Made by a program: the position numbers and the translations under genes. 64,000 nt of DNA from Dyadobacter psychrotolerans (GTDB lineage Bacteria; Bacteroidota; Bacteroidia; Cytophagales; Spirosomataceae). A model generated the notes under the pieces. The model saw only the letters and a program-made list of their open reading frames with translations. It searched no databases and was not told the origin of the DNA. The stretch is taken from the NCBI RefSeq assembly GCF_004349265.1, contig NZ_SMFL01000002.1, positions 558,001-622,000 on the forward strand, given 5' to 3'. Shown here in pieces: positions 19,337-28,177 of the stretch. How positions within the stretch are numbered: position 1 is the stretch's first letter; each line of letters starts with the position of its first letter.

Positions 19337-19936
19337 TTAATTTCTTCTGCCCATTTCATCACGAATGTTCGCCGCCTTCTCATAGTCTTCTTTTGAAAGC
19401 GCGTCGTCCAGCATTCTCTGCAGCTCGTCGAACGAAAGGTCGCGAAGCTGATCTTTAAGAGAACCTTTTGTTTTTAGCGTTTCGCGTACTGTTTCCTGTT
19501 CCTCATCATCTTCCTCTTCTGCTGCCGAACTGGAAACAATACCGGCTTCGGATAAAATTGCCTCGTATGTATAAATAGGAATACCGAAACGCAGGCCGAT
19601 AGCAATTGCGTCCGAAGGTCTAGCATCAATTTCTACCTCACGAAGGCTGTCCGTGCAAACGATTTTTGCATAAAAGATGCCCTCTTTCAAATCAGAGATT
19701 ACAATTTCCTTCAAAGTGTAATTCATGCCATCCGCAAACGACTTGAATAAATCATGCGTCATCGGACGGTTGGGAACAATATTCTCGATCTGAACCGCGA
19801 TAGCCTGTGCTTCGAAAACACCGATAATTATCGGCAGCCGGCGGTTACCTAATTCTTCGCCAAGCACCAATGCAAAAGATCCGGCCTGTGATTGGCTGGG
19901 GGACAGACCTAGTATTTCTAGCTTAATTTTTTTCAC
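19337..19936 (-). CDS. Bifunctional nuclease family protein (DUF151) with UVR-like tail
   Basis: 199 residues. Residues 1 to about 135 form the BFN domain (ILGLSPSQSQAGSFALVL, NRRLPIIIGVFEAQAIA, VEIDARPSDAIAIGLRF). The tail from about 140 has an acidic linker followed by DLSFDELQRMLDDALSKEDYEKAA, a UvrB/C-interaction-like helix pair seen in Bacteroidota homologues. Plant relatives have RNase and DNase activity; the bacterial role is not settled. The start codon is GTG (19934-19936). Confidence 0.85.
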   Translation of the reverse strand: MKKIKLEILGLSPSQSQAGSFALVLGEELGNRRLPIIIGVFEAQAIAVQIENIVPNRPMTHDLFKSFADGMNYTLKEIVISDLKEGIFYAKIVCTDSLREVEIDARPSDAIAIGLRFGIPIYTYEAILSEAGIVSSSAAEEEDDEEQETVRETLKTKGSLKDQLRDLSFDELQRMLDDALSKEDYEKAANIRDEMGRRN

Positions 19937-20284
19937 GTTTAAACTTTATGCGCAAGCGCAAGTTTTTGTTAACAGCTGTGGTGAGAATTCTGATTCGCCC
20001 GGTTTAATAAGTTCTGAGCTAAAGTATCTGTATTATTAAATACTGATTTGATTTCCAGTATTTTAACAAAAAAGCAACTTAAACTGTTCCTGCTTATTTC
20101 TGTAAAGGGCAAGCTTTCAGGATGCAAAAATAAAAAACCCGTCCTGCATTAAAAAATGAGGGACGGGTTAAGCTTGCTGTTGATATTAACTAATTGTGTC
20201 TAAAAAAACCTAAATGTCTGAAAACGAATACGATGATCCGGAACGAAAATATTTAAATAATTCAAACCAGCTTAAAAATGAAGT
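19937..20284. other. Gene-free stretch between the BFN gene and the etf operon
   Basis: 348 bases. It holds the etf terminator (20136-20169) and, nearer 19937, the presumed promoter of the BFN gene. A short ATG-initiated frame on the plus strand from 20213 runs into the antisense of etfA and is not convincing. Nothing else is recognised. Confidence 0.6.
20136..20169 (-). terminator. Intrinsic terminator of the etfBA operon
   Basis: A perfect 9-base-pair stem AACCCGTCC (20136-20144) / GGACGGGTT (20161-20169) with a 16-base loop. On the minus strand it is followed by TTTTTTATTTTTG. It lies about 115 bases after the etfA stop codon. Confidence 0.8.
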
Positions 20285-21259
20285 TTATTTCAGGTTTTTT
20301 GCAGCCTGGGTTAACTTAGGAAGGATCTCAAAAACATCTCCGACAATACCATAATCTGCTGCCTTAAAGAAAGGTGCTTCGGGATCTTTATTAATAACAA
20401 CAATACATTTTGAGCCGTTTACACCAGCTAAGTGCTGAATAGCGCCGGAAATGCCGCAGGCAATGTAAATGTTCGGTGCAACCTTAATTCCGGTTTGTCC
20501 GATATGTTCATGATGAGGACGCCAGTCCAGATCGGATACCGGTTTTGAACAGCCTGTCGCAGCACCCAAGGCAGATGCCAGATCCAAAAGCGGCTGCCAG
20601 TGTTCCGGACCTTTCATACCTCGTCCACCGGAAACAATGATGTCGGCCTCGGTGAGAGATAATTCGGAGCTTGCTTTTTCAACTTGACCTACTGTTGCTG
20701 TAAAATCAGAGTCGCGCAAGGCTGCTGCAAAAGCTTCTACAATGGCGGTAGAAGTTGATAATTGTGATTCGTCAACTTCGATTGCATTCTTTTTAATCAC
20801 CAGTATTTTTACATCAGATTTGATCTCAGCAGTTGCAAAGGCCTTTCCTGTGTAGATGCTTCTGGTCACCGTAAAAGCCCCGTTTATTTCCGGAAGTTCG
20901 GTTACACCTGAAACAATTCCTGCTTTTAGTTTTGCCGCCGCACGTGCAGCTACCGCATCACCCAGCCCGGATTTTGCAAGGATGATGATTTTACTGTCTT
21001 CTTTCGCAGCAGCCTGTGCCAGAACGTCGGCATAGGCCAGGCTGTTTTCATGTGCCAGTTTTGCATCCGAAGCATGTAAAACTCTATTGGCTCCGTAGAA
21101 ACCGGCCTTTTCAAGTTCGGTCGCATCCGCAGCTCCTAATGCCAGAACGGTGGCATTACCCCCTGTTTTTTCTGCGATCTTCGCCCCGTAGGCAATCGCT
21201 TCAAGGGATGTTTTTTTTATCGTACCGTTATCTATTTCAACAAATATGAGAACTGACAT
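20285..21259 (-). CDS. etfA: Electron transfer flavoprotein subunit alpha
   Basis: 324 residues. Carries the FAD of the ETF heterodimer that passes electrons from acyl-CoA and related dehydrogenases to ETF-quinone oxidoreductase. The C-terminal FAD domain shows VSGGRGMKGPEHWQPL, ATGCSKPVSDLDWRPHHEHIGQTG, and IACGISGAIQHLAG with INKDPEAPFFKAADYGIVGD. The N-terminal part is the ETF alpha/beta fold with Ala-rich segments. It follows etfB by 57 bases on the same strand and ends at a clear terminator. Confidence 0.97.
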   Translation of the reverse strand: MSVLIFVEIDNGTIKKTSLEAIAYGAKIAEKTGGNATVLALGAADATELEKAGFYGANRVLHASDAKLAHENSLAYADVLAQAAAKEDSKIIILAKSGLGDAVAARAAAKLKAGIVSGVTELPEINGAFTVTRSIYTGKAFATAEIKSDVKILVIKKNAIEVDESQLSTSTAIVEAFAAALRDSDFTATVGQVEKASSELSLTEADIIVSGGRGMKGPEHWQPLLDLASALGAATGCSKPVSDLDWRPHHEHIGQTGIKVAPNIYIACGISGAIQHLAGVNGSKCIVVINKDPEAPFFKAADYGIVGDVFEILPKLTQAAKNLK

Positions 21260-21316
21260 ATCGTGTAATTTTGAATGAAAAAATGATAGAATTGCTAATG
21301 GAAATGATTTCCTGTT

Positions 21317-22054
21317 TTATAATACCTTAGCTTCTGTCTGTAACAATTTTATAAGCGTCTCGGCTTCACTCGCCGGAATCATTTTGCAGGCGCCTTTCGG
21401 AGCCGGAAGTGAATATTTTTCAGGAACTGTCATGTCATCAACCGAAACAGGTTCCACTACCAAAAGCGGTTTTGTCCTGGCAGTCATGATGCCACGCATA
21501 TTAGGTATTTTCCATTCCGAAATTGGTTCCTGGCAGCCAAGTACAAGTGGAAGTGGTGCTGAAAGAGTTTCTTTCCCGCCATCTATTTCCCTGGCAATGG
21601 TAGCAGTGCTGCCCTCAATATCCAGTTTCATTACCGGAGAGTAGGAGGGGATACCAAGCATTTCACCAACAAGTCCGTGTACAACACCGCTGTTAAAGTC
21701 TATGGATTCACGCCCCATAAGAATAAGGTCGTAACTGTTTTCACGGGCAATATGAGCAATTTGGCTTGCAACAAAATAGGAATCCAAAGGATCACAATTG
21801 ACTCTGATCGCATCATCTGCGCCAATAGCAAGTGCTTTACGAATTTGCGGATCTGCTTCTGCGCCACCCACATGAAGTACGGTTACTGCACCGCCGAACT
21901 GTTCTTTCAATTCAACGCCTCTTGCCAGTGCATAATCATCATAGGGTCCGATAATATATTGGATTCCGTTTTTATTAAGTTTGGTGTCGTTATCGGTAAA
22001 AGATATTTTAGCGGTCGTATCAGGTACATTGGTAATACAAACGAGTATTTTCAT
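21317..22054 (-). CDS. etfB: Electron transfer flavoprotein subunit beta
   Basis: 245 residues of the ETF beta subunit, which binds AMP and docks the alpha subunit. Visible: the N-terminus ILVCITNVPDTTAKI, the central ILMGRESIDFNSG region, and the ETF signature segment IAREIDGGKETLSAPLPLV. The gene precedes etfA in the usual order and shares its operon. Its promoter should lie in the 96-base gap shared with the divergent TPR gene. Confidence 0.97.
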   Translation of the reverse strand: MKILVCITNVPDTTAKISFTDNDTKLNKNGIQYIIGPYDDYALARGVELKEQFGGAVTVLHVGGAEADPQIRKALAIGADDAIRVNCDPLDSYFVASQIAHIARENSYDLILMGRESIDFNSGVVHGLVGEMLGIPSYSPVMKLDIEGSTATIAREIDGGKETLSAPLPLVLGCQEPISEWKIPNMRGIMTARTKPLLVVEPVSVDDMTVPEKYSLPAPKGACKMIPASEAETLIKLLQTEAKVL

Positions 22055-22150
22055 GATAATATAGTTACGTATTTTAACTTTTCTGAGAATAACTTTGTCA
22101 TTCGCAAAATAAGGAAAATCTTAAATAGTATGCAAGCATAATAATTTCCA

Positions 22151-22477
22151 ATGAAAAACGCATTACTTCAGAATTTGTTATCCTTTTACGAGGAGGATCC
22201 GTCAGATCCCTTCAATGTGTACGCGCTCGCCTTGGAATATTCCAAATTTGATATGTTAAAAGCTGCCGCATTTTTTGATATTTTACTGGCGGAGCATCCC
22301 GAATATTTGCCTGCCTACTATCACGCTGCATCATTTTTTGCTATGCAGGATAAAATTAGCAGGGCAGAGGAAATCTATATAAAAGGCATCGCTTTGGCTC
22401 TTAATCAGAAGAATACAAAGACGCACCAGGAGCTTCTGAGGGCTTACAGAAGCTTTTTAGACGAGCTGGATGACTAA
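22151..22477 (+). CDS. Small tetratricopeptide-repeat protein
   Basis: 108 residues made of about two and a half TPR-like helical pairs (DPFNVYALALEYSKFD, ILLAEHPEYLPAYYHAASFFA, AEEIYIKGIALALNQ). No signal peptide, so it is cytoplasmic and probably a protein-protein adaptor. It is divergent from etfB and alone in its transcription unit. The partner is unknown. Confidence 0.8.
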   Translation: MKNALLQNLLSFYEEDPSDPFNVYALALEYSKFDMLKAAAFFDILLAEHPEYLPAYYHAASFFAMQDKISRAEEIYIKGIALALNQKNTKTHQELLRAYRSFLDELDD

Positions 22478-22650
22478 TAGTTTGAAGTCAAAATTTGTTC
22501 AGTACAATAAAAACCTGTACCTTTCCTGTTTATTAGGAAATACTACATAGCAGACAGCTTTCGGTTAACAATTTTCTCTCCGCCCGGCTAAGTTTGATAA
22601 TTGTTTTTGAGTTCCTCGCTTGAAGCGTAAAAAATTATTCGTTGATATTT

Positions 22651-23007
22651 ATGGAAAAGGAATCGTTCATTCCGCTTGTTGTAAAGTGGGCACAGGCTCA
22701 TGGGTTTAAGGAAATCCAAGCCAATATGGAAGGGTTTGAAACCCCTAAGTCGTATGAAAGAGCAGCAGATAACATTAAATTTACACCAGATGTAACCGGT
22801 GTAAACATGTTTAACAGACATTATCTGGAAGTTTCAATGAAAACTGACCAGCTTCGCGGAAGTATTTCCAAATGGAAGCTTTTGAGCGAATTAGCGGGTA
22901 TGAAGGGCGCGAAATTGTATCTGATGGCGCCAAGAGGTCATGTACGTTTCACGAGAGAAATGATCGAACAATACAATATCCCTGCTGAGGTTGTTAAAAT
23001 CGATTAA
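22651..23007 (+). CDS. Conserved hypothetical protein, possible PD-(D/E)XK nuclease-fold
   Basis: 118 residues starting at ATG 22651 (MEKESFIPLVVKWAQAHGF). I do not recognise a named family. The run PDVTGVN, then YLEVSMKTDQ about nine residues later, a helix KWKLLSELAGMKGAKLYL and a strand LMAPRGH resembles the core of PD-(D/E)XK nuclease-fold proteins, where PD..ExK is the catalytic set. Here the residue two after Glu is Ser, with a Lys two further on, so catalysis is doubtful. The gene stands alone and ends at a strong terminator. The 170 bases before it are without features. Confidence 0.65.
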   Translation: MEKESFIPLVVKWAQAHGFKEIQANMEGFETPKSYERAADNIKFTPDVTGVNMFNRHYLEVSMKTDQLRGSISKWKLLSELAGMKGAKLYLMAPRGHVRFTREMIEQYNIPAEVVKID

Positions 23008-23020
23008 TAAAGAAATTATA

Positions 23021-23063
23021 TAAAAACGGGTGAATGGGTCATACGACCATTCACCCGTTTTTA
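23021..23063. terminator. Bidirectional intrinsic terminator
   Basis: A nearly perfect stem of 19 base pairs: left arm 23021-23040 (starting TAAAAACGGGTGAATGG) and right arm 23045-23063, one bulged G, loop ATAC. A/T-rich flanks serve both strands. It sits between the convergent genes ending at 23007 and 23073. Confidence 0.9.
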
Positions 23064-23072
23064 TATATTAAA

Positions 23073-24377
23073 CTAGCTTTGCGGATATTTCCATTCACCA
23101 CGGTATTCCCGGCTGAGCAATTTATTGGCCTCTGCATCTCCTGCAATGGTTTCTCTTTCTCCATCCCAGACAATGCTTCGTCCGAGTTTGTACGAAAGCA
23201 TGCCCAGTAGTGCAACATTTGTTGAGCGCTGTCCAATTTCTATTTCACAAACAGGTGGAGTGTTAGTTTTGATTGAGGTTAGAAAATTGGCCCAAAGCTG
23301 TTGTATATTCTGATCATCCGGTTTGTTTAGCTGTGCGTCCTGATGTATGACCGGTTTGTTGGTGTTAGCAGGATAAAAGGTCCAGCCGTCGAGCCAGCCC
23401 ATGTGAAATGTTCCCTCGGTTCCGTAAAAATATACACCCACGGCCTGTTTAGGATCGGTTTTCTCCGCATTGTTGCCAGCAAAATTCCGGTGCTCCCATT
23501 CCAGGGTAAATCCATCGAAATCATAAACAGCAACCTGGTGATCCGGTGCATCGGTGTTATCCTGGCGAATGGCTCTTCCTCCTGTTGAATAAACTTTTTT
23601 AGGGTACTTCTGATCCGACCACCAAAGAACCTGATCAAGCCAGTGAATTCCCCAGTCGCCAAGTGTACCGTTAGCAAAGTCCAGGTAATTCCGGAATCCT
23701 TTTGGGTGGATTGTTTTATTGTATTGAGCCAAAGGAGCAGGGCCGCAGTAGAAATCCCAGTCGATGGTTTTTGGTGGTTCTTCGTTTGGCACCTTTTGTC
23801 CGGCACCTCCGCCGTAATGCACAAATGCCCGGGCCATCCCTATCTTTCCGGCCTTGCCTGACTTTAAGAATTCCATCCCGGAAATATTATGCGGTGATAC
23901 CCGCCGGTGTGTACCAACCTGAACAATCCGGCCATGTTTTCGCGTGGCATTGACCATGGCTCTGCCTTCTTTAATGGTGTGGCAAATTGGTTTTTCTACA
24001 TAGACATGTGCTCCGGATTCAATGGCAGCAATACAACACAGCGCATGCCAGTGGTCGGGTGTAGCAACGATTACGATTTCAGGCTTTTCTTTGGCGAGCA
24101 TCTCCCGGTAATCTCTGTACAGCTTTGGTTTATCGGGTGTCAGTTTTGATACCTCTGCTGCGCAAGCCTTCAACTGATTTTCATCCACATCGCAAAGTGC
24201 AACCACCTTGTTTTCGCCCGACTGTATCGCACAGCGGAGGATGTTGGTTCCCCACCAACCTGATCCTACAAGAGCAGTGCGGTAAGGAGCTGCCCGGCTG
24301 AGCGCAGAAAGGAGTGGCAGAGAAGAAAATACCGCTGTTGAAAGAACTGTTTTTTCAATAAAGGTTCGACGATCCAT
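23073..24377 (-). CDS. Gfo/Idh/MocA-family oxidoreductase with Tat-type signal
   Basis: 434 residues. The N-terminus MDRRTFIEKTVLSTAVFSS is a twin-arginine signal (RRTFIEK), so the protein is probably exported folded with bound NAD(P). Then a Rossmann domain (TALVGSGWWGTNILR), the VATPDHWH and VEKPICHT motifs of the family, and the C-terminal alpha/beta dehydrogenase domain (GDWGIHWLDQVLWW). Tat-exported members in Bacteroidota usually act on sugars or glycosides, some as glycosidases with NAD cofactor. The substrate is not evident; the neighbours (nucleoside phosphorylase, esterase) are not clearly related. Confidence 0.9.
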   Translation of the reverse strand: MDRRTFIEKTVLSTAVFSSLPLLSALSRAAPYRTALVGSGWWGTNILRCAIQSGENKVVALCDVDENQLKACAAEVSKLTPDKPKLYRDYREMLAKEKPEIVIVATPDHWHALCCIAAIESGAHVYVEKPICHTIKEGRAMVNATRKHGRIVQVGTHRRVSPHNISGMEFLKSGKAGKIGMARAFVHYGGGAGQKVPNEEPPKTIDWDFYCGPAPLAQYNKTIHPKGFRNYLDFANGTLGDWGIHWLDQVLWWSDQKYPKKVYSTGGRAIRQDNTDAPDHQVAVYDFDGFTLEWEHRNFAGNNAEKTDPKQAVGVYFYGTEGTFHMGWLDGWTFYPANTNKPVIHQDAQLNKPDDQNIQQLWANFLTSIKTNTPPVCEIEIGQRSTNVALLGMLSYKLGRSIVWDGERETIAGDAEANKLLSREYRGEWKYPQS

Positions 24378-24412
24378 ATCTGTTTGTAAATCTTTTTGTT
24401 AGTCTTTTTTTC

Positions 24413-25234
24413 TTACAGGTAGGTCAGCAATTCTTTCATGATCAGCGTCATACCGGGTTCTGCTTTTTGGGCGGCCGCAACGATTTTAGAAAATTCAGCC
24501 TTTTCCAGTGTCTCAGGAATACCCAGATCGGTGATAACCGAAAGTCCAAAGCATCTGATTCCCATTTGACGTGCAGCAATGATTTCGGGAACAGTACTCA
24601 TGCCAACAACGTCTCCACCGATTTGACGAAGCATGCGGTATTCGGCACGCGTTTCCAACTGTGGGCCTGAAACGCTCACATACACGCCTGAATGAACGGG
24701 GATATGATTCTCATCTGCTATGTTTAAAGCCCTTTGAATCAGGACAGCATCATAAGGATCGCTCATGTCGGGAAAGCGGTCTCCAAATTCAGGAATGTGC
24801 GTGCCTATCAAAGGATTCAAAGGCAAGAATGAACTGATATGATCATTGATTACCATCAGATCGCTGATCTTATAAGCCGGATTAAGACTTCCGCAGGCAT
24901 TTGAAACAAGCAATGTCTGAACACCAAGAAGCTTCATGACACGTACCGGAAAAACAACCTGCTGCATGCTGTAACCTTCGTAGTAGTGGAAGCGACCCTG
25001 CATGCATAAAACCTTTTTTCCTGATAAATTTCCAAAAATCAGTTTACCCGAGTGGCTTTCTACCGTCGAAACAGGAAAATTAGGAATATCGCTGTACGAA
25101 ATGGTGTAAGTAATTTCAATTTCATTGACCAAAGAGCCCAGTCCTGTTCCCAGTATGATACCAAATTCAGGTTCAAAACTTTTGGTATATTCTTTTAAAA
25201 ATTCACTTGCTTTCTGAATTTGTTCCAACAACAT
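24413..25234 (-). CDS. punA: Purine nucleoside phosphorylase (trimeric type)
   Basis: 273 residues of the PunA/XapA trimeric family, which cleaves purine nucleosides with phosphate in the salvage pathway. Visible: [15 protein letters not shown] (phosphate loop), [38 protein letters not shown], and the base-binding region [19 protein letters not shown]. Length is normal. It follows the acetylxylan-esterase gene by 51 bases and precedes the oxidoreductase gene by 35 bases on the same strand, so co-transcription is possible. Confidence 0.95.
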   Translation of the reverse strand: MLLEQIQKASEFLKEYTKSFEPEFGIILGTGLGSLVNEIEITYTISYSDIPNFPVSTVESHSGKLIFGNLSGKKVLCMQGRFHYYEGYSMQQVVFPVRVMKLLGVQTLLVSNACGSLNPAYKISDLMVINDHISSFLPLNPLIGTHIPEFGDRFPDMSDPYDAVLIQRALNIADENHIPVHSGVYVSVSGPQLETRAEYRMLRQIGGDVVGMSTVPEIIAARQMGIRCFGLSVITDLGIPETLEKAEFSKIVAAAQKAEPGMTLIMKELLTYL

Positions 25235-25285
25235 AGGATCTGTTTAATATATTAGAATTGCGTAAAAACGCCGGAAACCACGGGA

Positions 25286-26581
25286 TTACTTGCCTTTCAG
25301 TTTCTCTGTCAGCCAGTTATTCATGATATCTCTTTCATCAGCATAAGTCCAATGGCCGGTGTCAAGGTACAATTTAAGCTCTTTTGGCGCATTAGTTACA
25401 TTGTATGCCGCAAACATGGATGTAGGCGGACAGGTTTCGTCGTTGTATCCCCACATATAGTATCCGGGCGCCTTAACTCTTTTTGCAAAGTTTACCACAT
25501 CGTAATAAGCTACCGTGTTCAGTTTCTCTTTGGTGTTATTTGCCTGCACGCTGTTTTTGTCAAAATAATGGGGCCAGCCTCCGGCTCTGCCGTGGAGATA
25601 ACCGGTAACATCGCTTAAAGCCGGATAAAAAGCGCCCAGCCATTTTACACGCGAGTCCAAACCGGCTGTCACGATCGAAAGTGCTCCGCCCTGGCTTCCA
25701 CCGGTTACCGCAAGGTTTTGACCATCGTACTGCGGCAGACTTGTTAAAAAATCATTGGCGCGAAGACAGCCCAAGTAAACTTTTTTGTAGTAAAACTTAT
25801 CTTTATCATCCATATTGTACGAAGGATATCCGTTTGATATTCCCGCACTCAAATCCGTGTAAACCGACGGGTCCATAATCACCGGAATGCCATGAATACC
25901 TATTTCAAGAGTGATGATGTCTTTTTCAGCAGTAGCAATATCTCCGTAATATGGCCGGATTCCTGCCCCTGGTACACGAAGTAATGCCGGATATTTTCCT
26001 TCCTTTTTTGGGACACTTAAGATACCATAAACTCGGAGTCCCTGGCGGTGATTTTGTAGGTTCAAATGATATACATTAACTTTTGCGGTACACCTTTCCG
26101 GCAGGAGCGTCATTTTTGCATCCATAGGCACAGCAGCAAGTTCTTTTTTTGCGGCATCCCAAAAGCTGTCGAAATCCTGAGGATTGGTCACCGTTGGCTG
26201 TATTTTGAACGGCTCAAATCCGGCTGTCGCAAGTCCGCGGTATTCTGCTCCGTCCACAACTGCATAGGCAATACATCTTAAAAACCCCGGCGTTTTCATG
26301 GTTCCGCCATCGATGACAAGTTTGCCGTCTGCTGTCGTTTTTGTTTGTTTGATGGTTGGTTCAAGCTTTTCAAGCCCGATTTCATAACGGACCGGGACAT
26401 TTTTTACCAGGTTCCCGTTGCGGATGACGGAGATTGTAAACTGAACTTTCTCGCCGGTTTTGTAAGTCCAGTCGTCATGGTCGGCAGCAACAACCACGTC
26501 CACATATCGTTTAACCGGCTGCGCGTGGGATAATAGGGCGGTGAAAAGTAGAAGGTAAAGCGGTAAAAAACGATTTTTCAT
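25286..26581 (-). CDS. Secreted acetylxylan esterase (CE7/AXE1 family)
   Basis: 431 residues with a signal peptide (FLPLYLLLFTALLSHAQ). An N-terminal beta domain of about 120 residues precedes the AXE1 alpha/beta-hydrolase domain. Catalytic elements: nucleophile Ser in TGGSQGGAL, Asp in GYNDETCPP, His in DTGHWTYAD. CE7 enzymes deacetylate xylo-oligosaccharides and cephalosporins. The extra N-terminal domain is common in Bacteroidota homologues. The gene is divergent from rluF. Confidence 0.92.
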   Translation of the reverse strand: MKNRFLPLYLLLFTALLSHAQPVKRYVDVVVAADHDDWTYKTGEKVQFTISVIRNGNLVKNVPVRYEIGLEKLEPTIKQTKTTADGKLVIDGGTMKTPGFLRCIAYAVVDGAEYRGLATAGFEPFKIQPTVTNPQDFDSFWDAAKKELAAVPMDAKMTLLPERCTAKVNVYHLNLQNHRQGLRVYGILSVPKKEGKYPALLRVPGAGIRPYYGDIATAEKDIITLEIGIHGIPVIMDPSVYTDLSAGISNGYPSYNMDDKDKFYYKKVYLGCLRANDFLTSLPQYDGQNLAVTGGSQGGALSIVTAGLDSRVKWLGAFYPALSDVTGYLHGRAGGWPHYFDKNSVQANNTKEKLNTVAYYDVVNFAKRVKAPGYYMWGYNDETCPPTSMFAAYNVTNAPKELKLYLDTGHWTYADERDIMNNWLTEKLKGK

Positions 26582-26743
26582 AGAATGATTATTAAATCAA
26601 TAAACAGTATCCGGAATTATTCCTGACTGTTAAAGTGCGAAAGTGCCGGAATCTTTAACGATTGTAAGATAATTTTTCTGATTTAAGGTAATTTGCGGTC
26701 TGAAAACGATTCGTACAAATTTTAAGGGCAACAGGAAGCAGTA

Positions 26744-27493
26744 ATGATCAGGATTAACAAGTTTATAAGTGAAACGGGTTTTTGTTCCCGCCGCGAAGCG
26801 GACAGACTTGTGGAGCAGGGCAGGGTGACATTAAATTCGAAAATAGCTGTACTTGGCGACAAAGCTTCGGAATCAGATGATGTTCGTGTAGACGGAAAAT
26901 CTTTGAAGGTTAAAAAAGCGGGTGTATATATTGCTTTCAATAAACCTGTTGGAATTACCTGTACAACAGAACGGCAGATTAAAGGAAATATCATAGATTT
27001 CATTGGACATCCGGAGCGCATTTTTCCAATCGGGAGGCTGGATAAACCTTCAGAGGGGCTGATCTTTCTGACGAGTGACGGCGATATCGTCAATAAAATT
27101 CTTCGGGCCGGAAATAACCATGAAAAGGAATACCTGGTCACCGTAGACAAAATGGTTACGCCTGAATTTGTAAAAAAGATGTCTGAGGGAGTACCGATTT
27201 TAGAAACCATTACAAAAAAATGTTTTGTCAGAAAGGAGGGAAGCCATGTTTTTACCATTACCCTCACACAAGGACTTAACCGGCAAATCCGCCGCATGTG
27301 CGAACACCTGGGTTATTCTGTCAGTAAACTTAAAAGAGTACGTATCATGAACGTTACGCTTGACGGACTTCCGGTTGGAAAATGGAGAGATCTGACGGAT
27401 TCAGAAATGAAATTTATTAATGAAGCGGTTCAAGATTCTGTCAAAACCGAAGAGGGTTCGTTGATTGAAAACTTAAACGATCAGGAAGAGTAA
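26744..27493 (+). CDS. rluF: 23S rRNA pseudouridine synthase RluF
   Basis: 249 residues. An S4 RNA-binding domain ([20 protein letters not shown], about 3-60) precedes the RsuA-type pseudouridine synthase domain. The catalytic Asp lies in [28 protein letters not shown] and [15 protein letters not shown] are family blocks. RluF modifies U2604 of 23S rRNA in E. coli. A good AGGAAG ribosome-binding site lies about 8 bases before ATG 26744. The acidic tail (about 230-249) is unusual but short. Confidence 0.92.
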   Translation: MIRINKFISETGFCSRREADRLVEQGRVTLNSKIAVLGDKASESDDVRVDGKSLKVKKAGVYIAFNKPVGITCTTERQIKGNIIDFIGHPERIFPIGRLDKPSEGLIFLTSDGDIVNKILRAGNNHEKEYLVTVDKMVTPEFVKKMSEGVPILETITKKCFVRKEGSHVFTITLTQGLNRQIRRMCEHLGYSVSKLKRVRIMNVTLDGLPVGKWRDLTDSEMKFINEAVQDSVKTEEGSLIENLNDQEE

Positions 27494-27499
27494 GAGGCT

Positions 27500-27553
27500 G
27501 CATACCTAAAATAAGGTTCTGTCGTTGCTTTTGAAAGAACCTTTAGTGTATGC
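27500..27553 (+). promoter_or_regulatory. Hairpin that includes the start codon of the next gene
   Basis: AAGGTTCT (27513-27520) pairs with AGAACCTT (27536-27543). Outside this, GCATACCTAAA (27500-27510) can pair with the segment up to 27553 with small bulges. The distal arm contains the ATG at 27550. The structure may terminate rluF transcription or occlude the ribosome at the following gene. No long T tract follows. Confidence 0.4.
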
Positions 27554-28089
27554 ATAGATGTTTTCCGCTTTTAATTTTGTTTTCTTTAAGGTTAATCGCG
27601 CAGCCTCATTTTACCGGGCTGAGGGGCGGGATAACCTTAAATGTTCTTGGAACCGCTCCAAGTACAATGATCTCAGCAGAGATGCCTTTTTCGTACAGGA
27701 AGGGCGGATTTTGGAATGCGGATGCAGGAATTGGTCTGCCCAGCGCAGGCCGGAAAAATAATCGCCCGCCTGGTCTTGAAGCCGGAACTACCTATAATTT
27801 TATTCTGAATCCTTATCACCGGAGCCTTTGCTCGCCTGCACCATCTTATCACAGTTTTGAAACATATCTGGAGACCGGAGCAGCATTGTCGATATTCGAA
27901 CCTTCCAGTGCCAGTTTACCAAATGAGCTTTATAAAAACACTTACTTTTCACCAATGGGTATTATTGGATTAAGATTTCATTTGGTGAAGCCAAGATGGA
28001 TATATATATGTAAAGCGCGGATGACGCCCTTGCTCGACAGAGAATTTGCAGTTTGGGGTGGATTTAGCCTTGGTCTGGGTTGGCGATAA
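27550..28089 (+). CDS. Small exported protein, probable outer-membrane beta-barrel
   Basis: 179 residues with a short signal peptide (CFPLLILFSLRLIAQ). The rest alternates Gly/aromatic strands (FTGLRGGITLNVLG, GFWNADAGIGLPS, ETYLETGAALSIF, AVWGGFSLGLGWR) and ends with a basic-aromatic residue pair, as in small eight-stranded barrels. I do not recognise a family. It lies 56 bases after rluF, and its ATG lies in the hairpin at 27500-27553. Confidence 0.7.
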   Translation: MHRCFPLLILFSLRLIAQPHFTGLRGGITLNVLGTAPSTMISAEMPFSYRKGGFWNADAGIGLPSAGRKNNRPPGLEAGTTYNFILNPYHRSLCSPAPSYHSFETYLETGAALSIFEPSSASLPNELYKNTYFSPMGIIGLRFHLVKPRWIYICKARMTPLLDREFAVWGGFSLGLGWR

Positions 28090-28177
28090 ATTTTTTCTAA
28101 AAGAGTATAAATTTATATTTTTTTACTATTCATAGGTATATTTAAAAATATTTTAAAAATAACCTAATCCCTTAAAA

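Noticed and set aside
20213..20284. Short ATG-initiated plus-strand frame (MSENEYDDP...)
   Set aside because: It runs into the antisense of etfA, has no ribosome-binding site and lies after the etf terminator. It looks like chance.
26722..27297. Minus-strand frame of 191 codons opposite rluF
   Set aside because: RluF on the plus strand has all catalytic motifs; the opposite frame has no recognisable domain and a biased Ser/Thr content typical of antisense.
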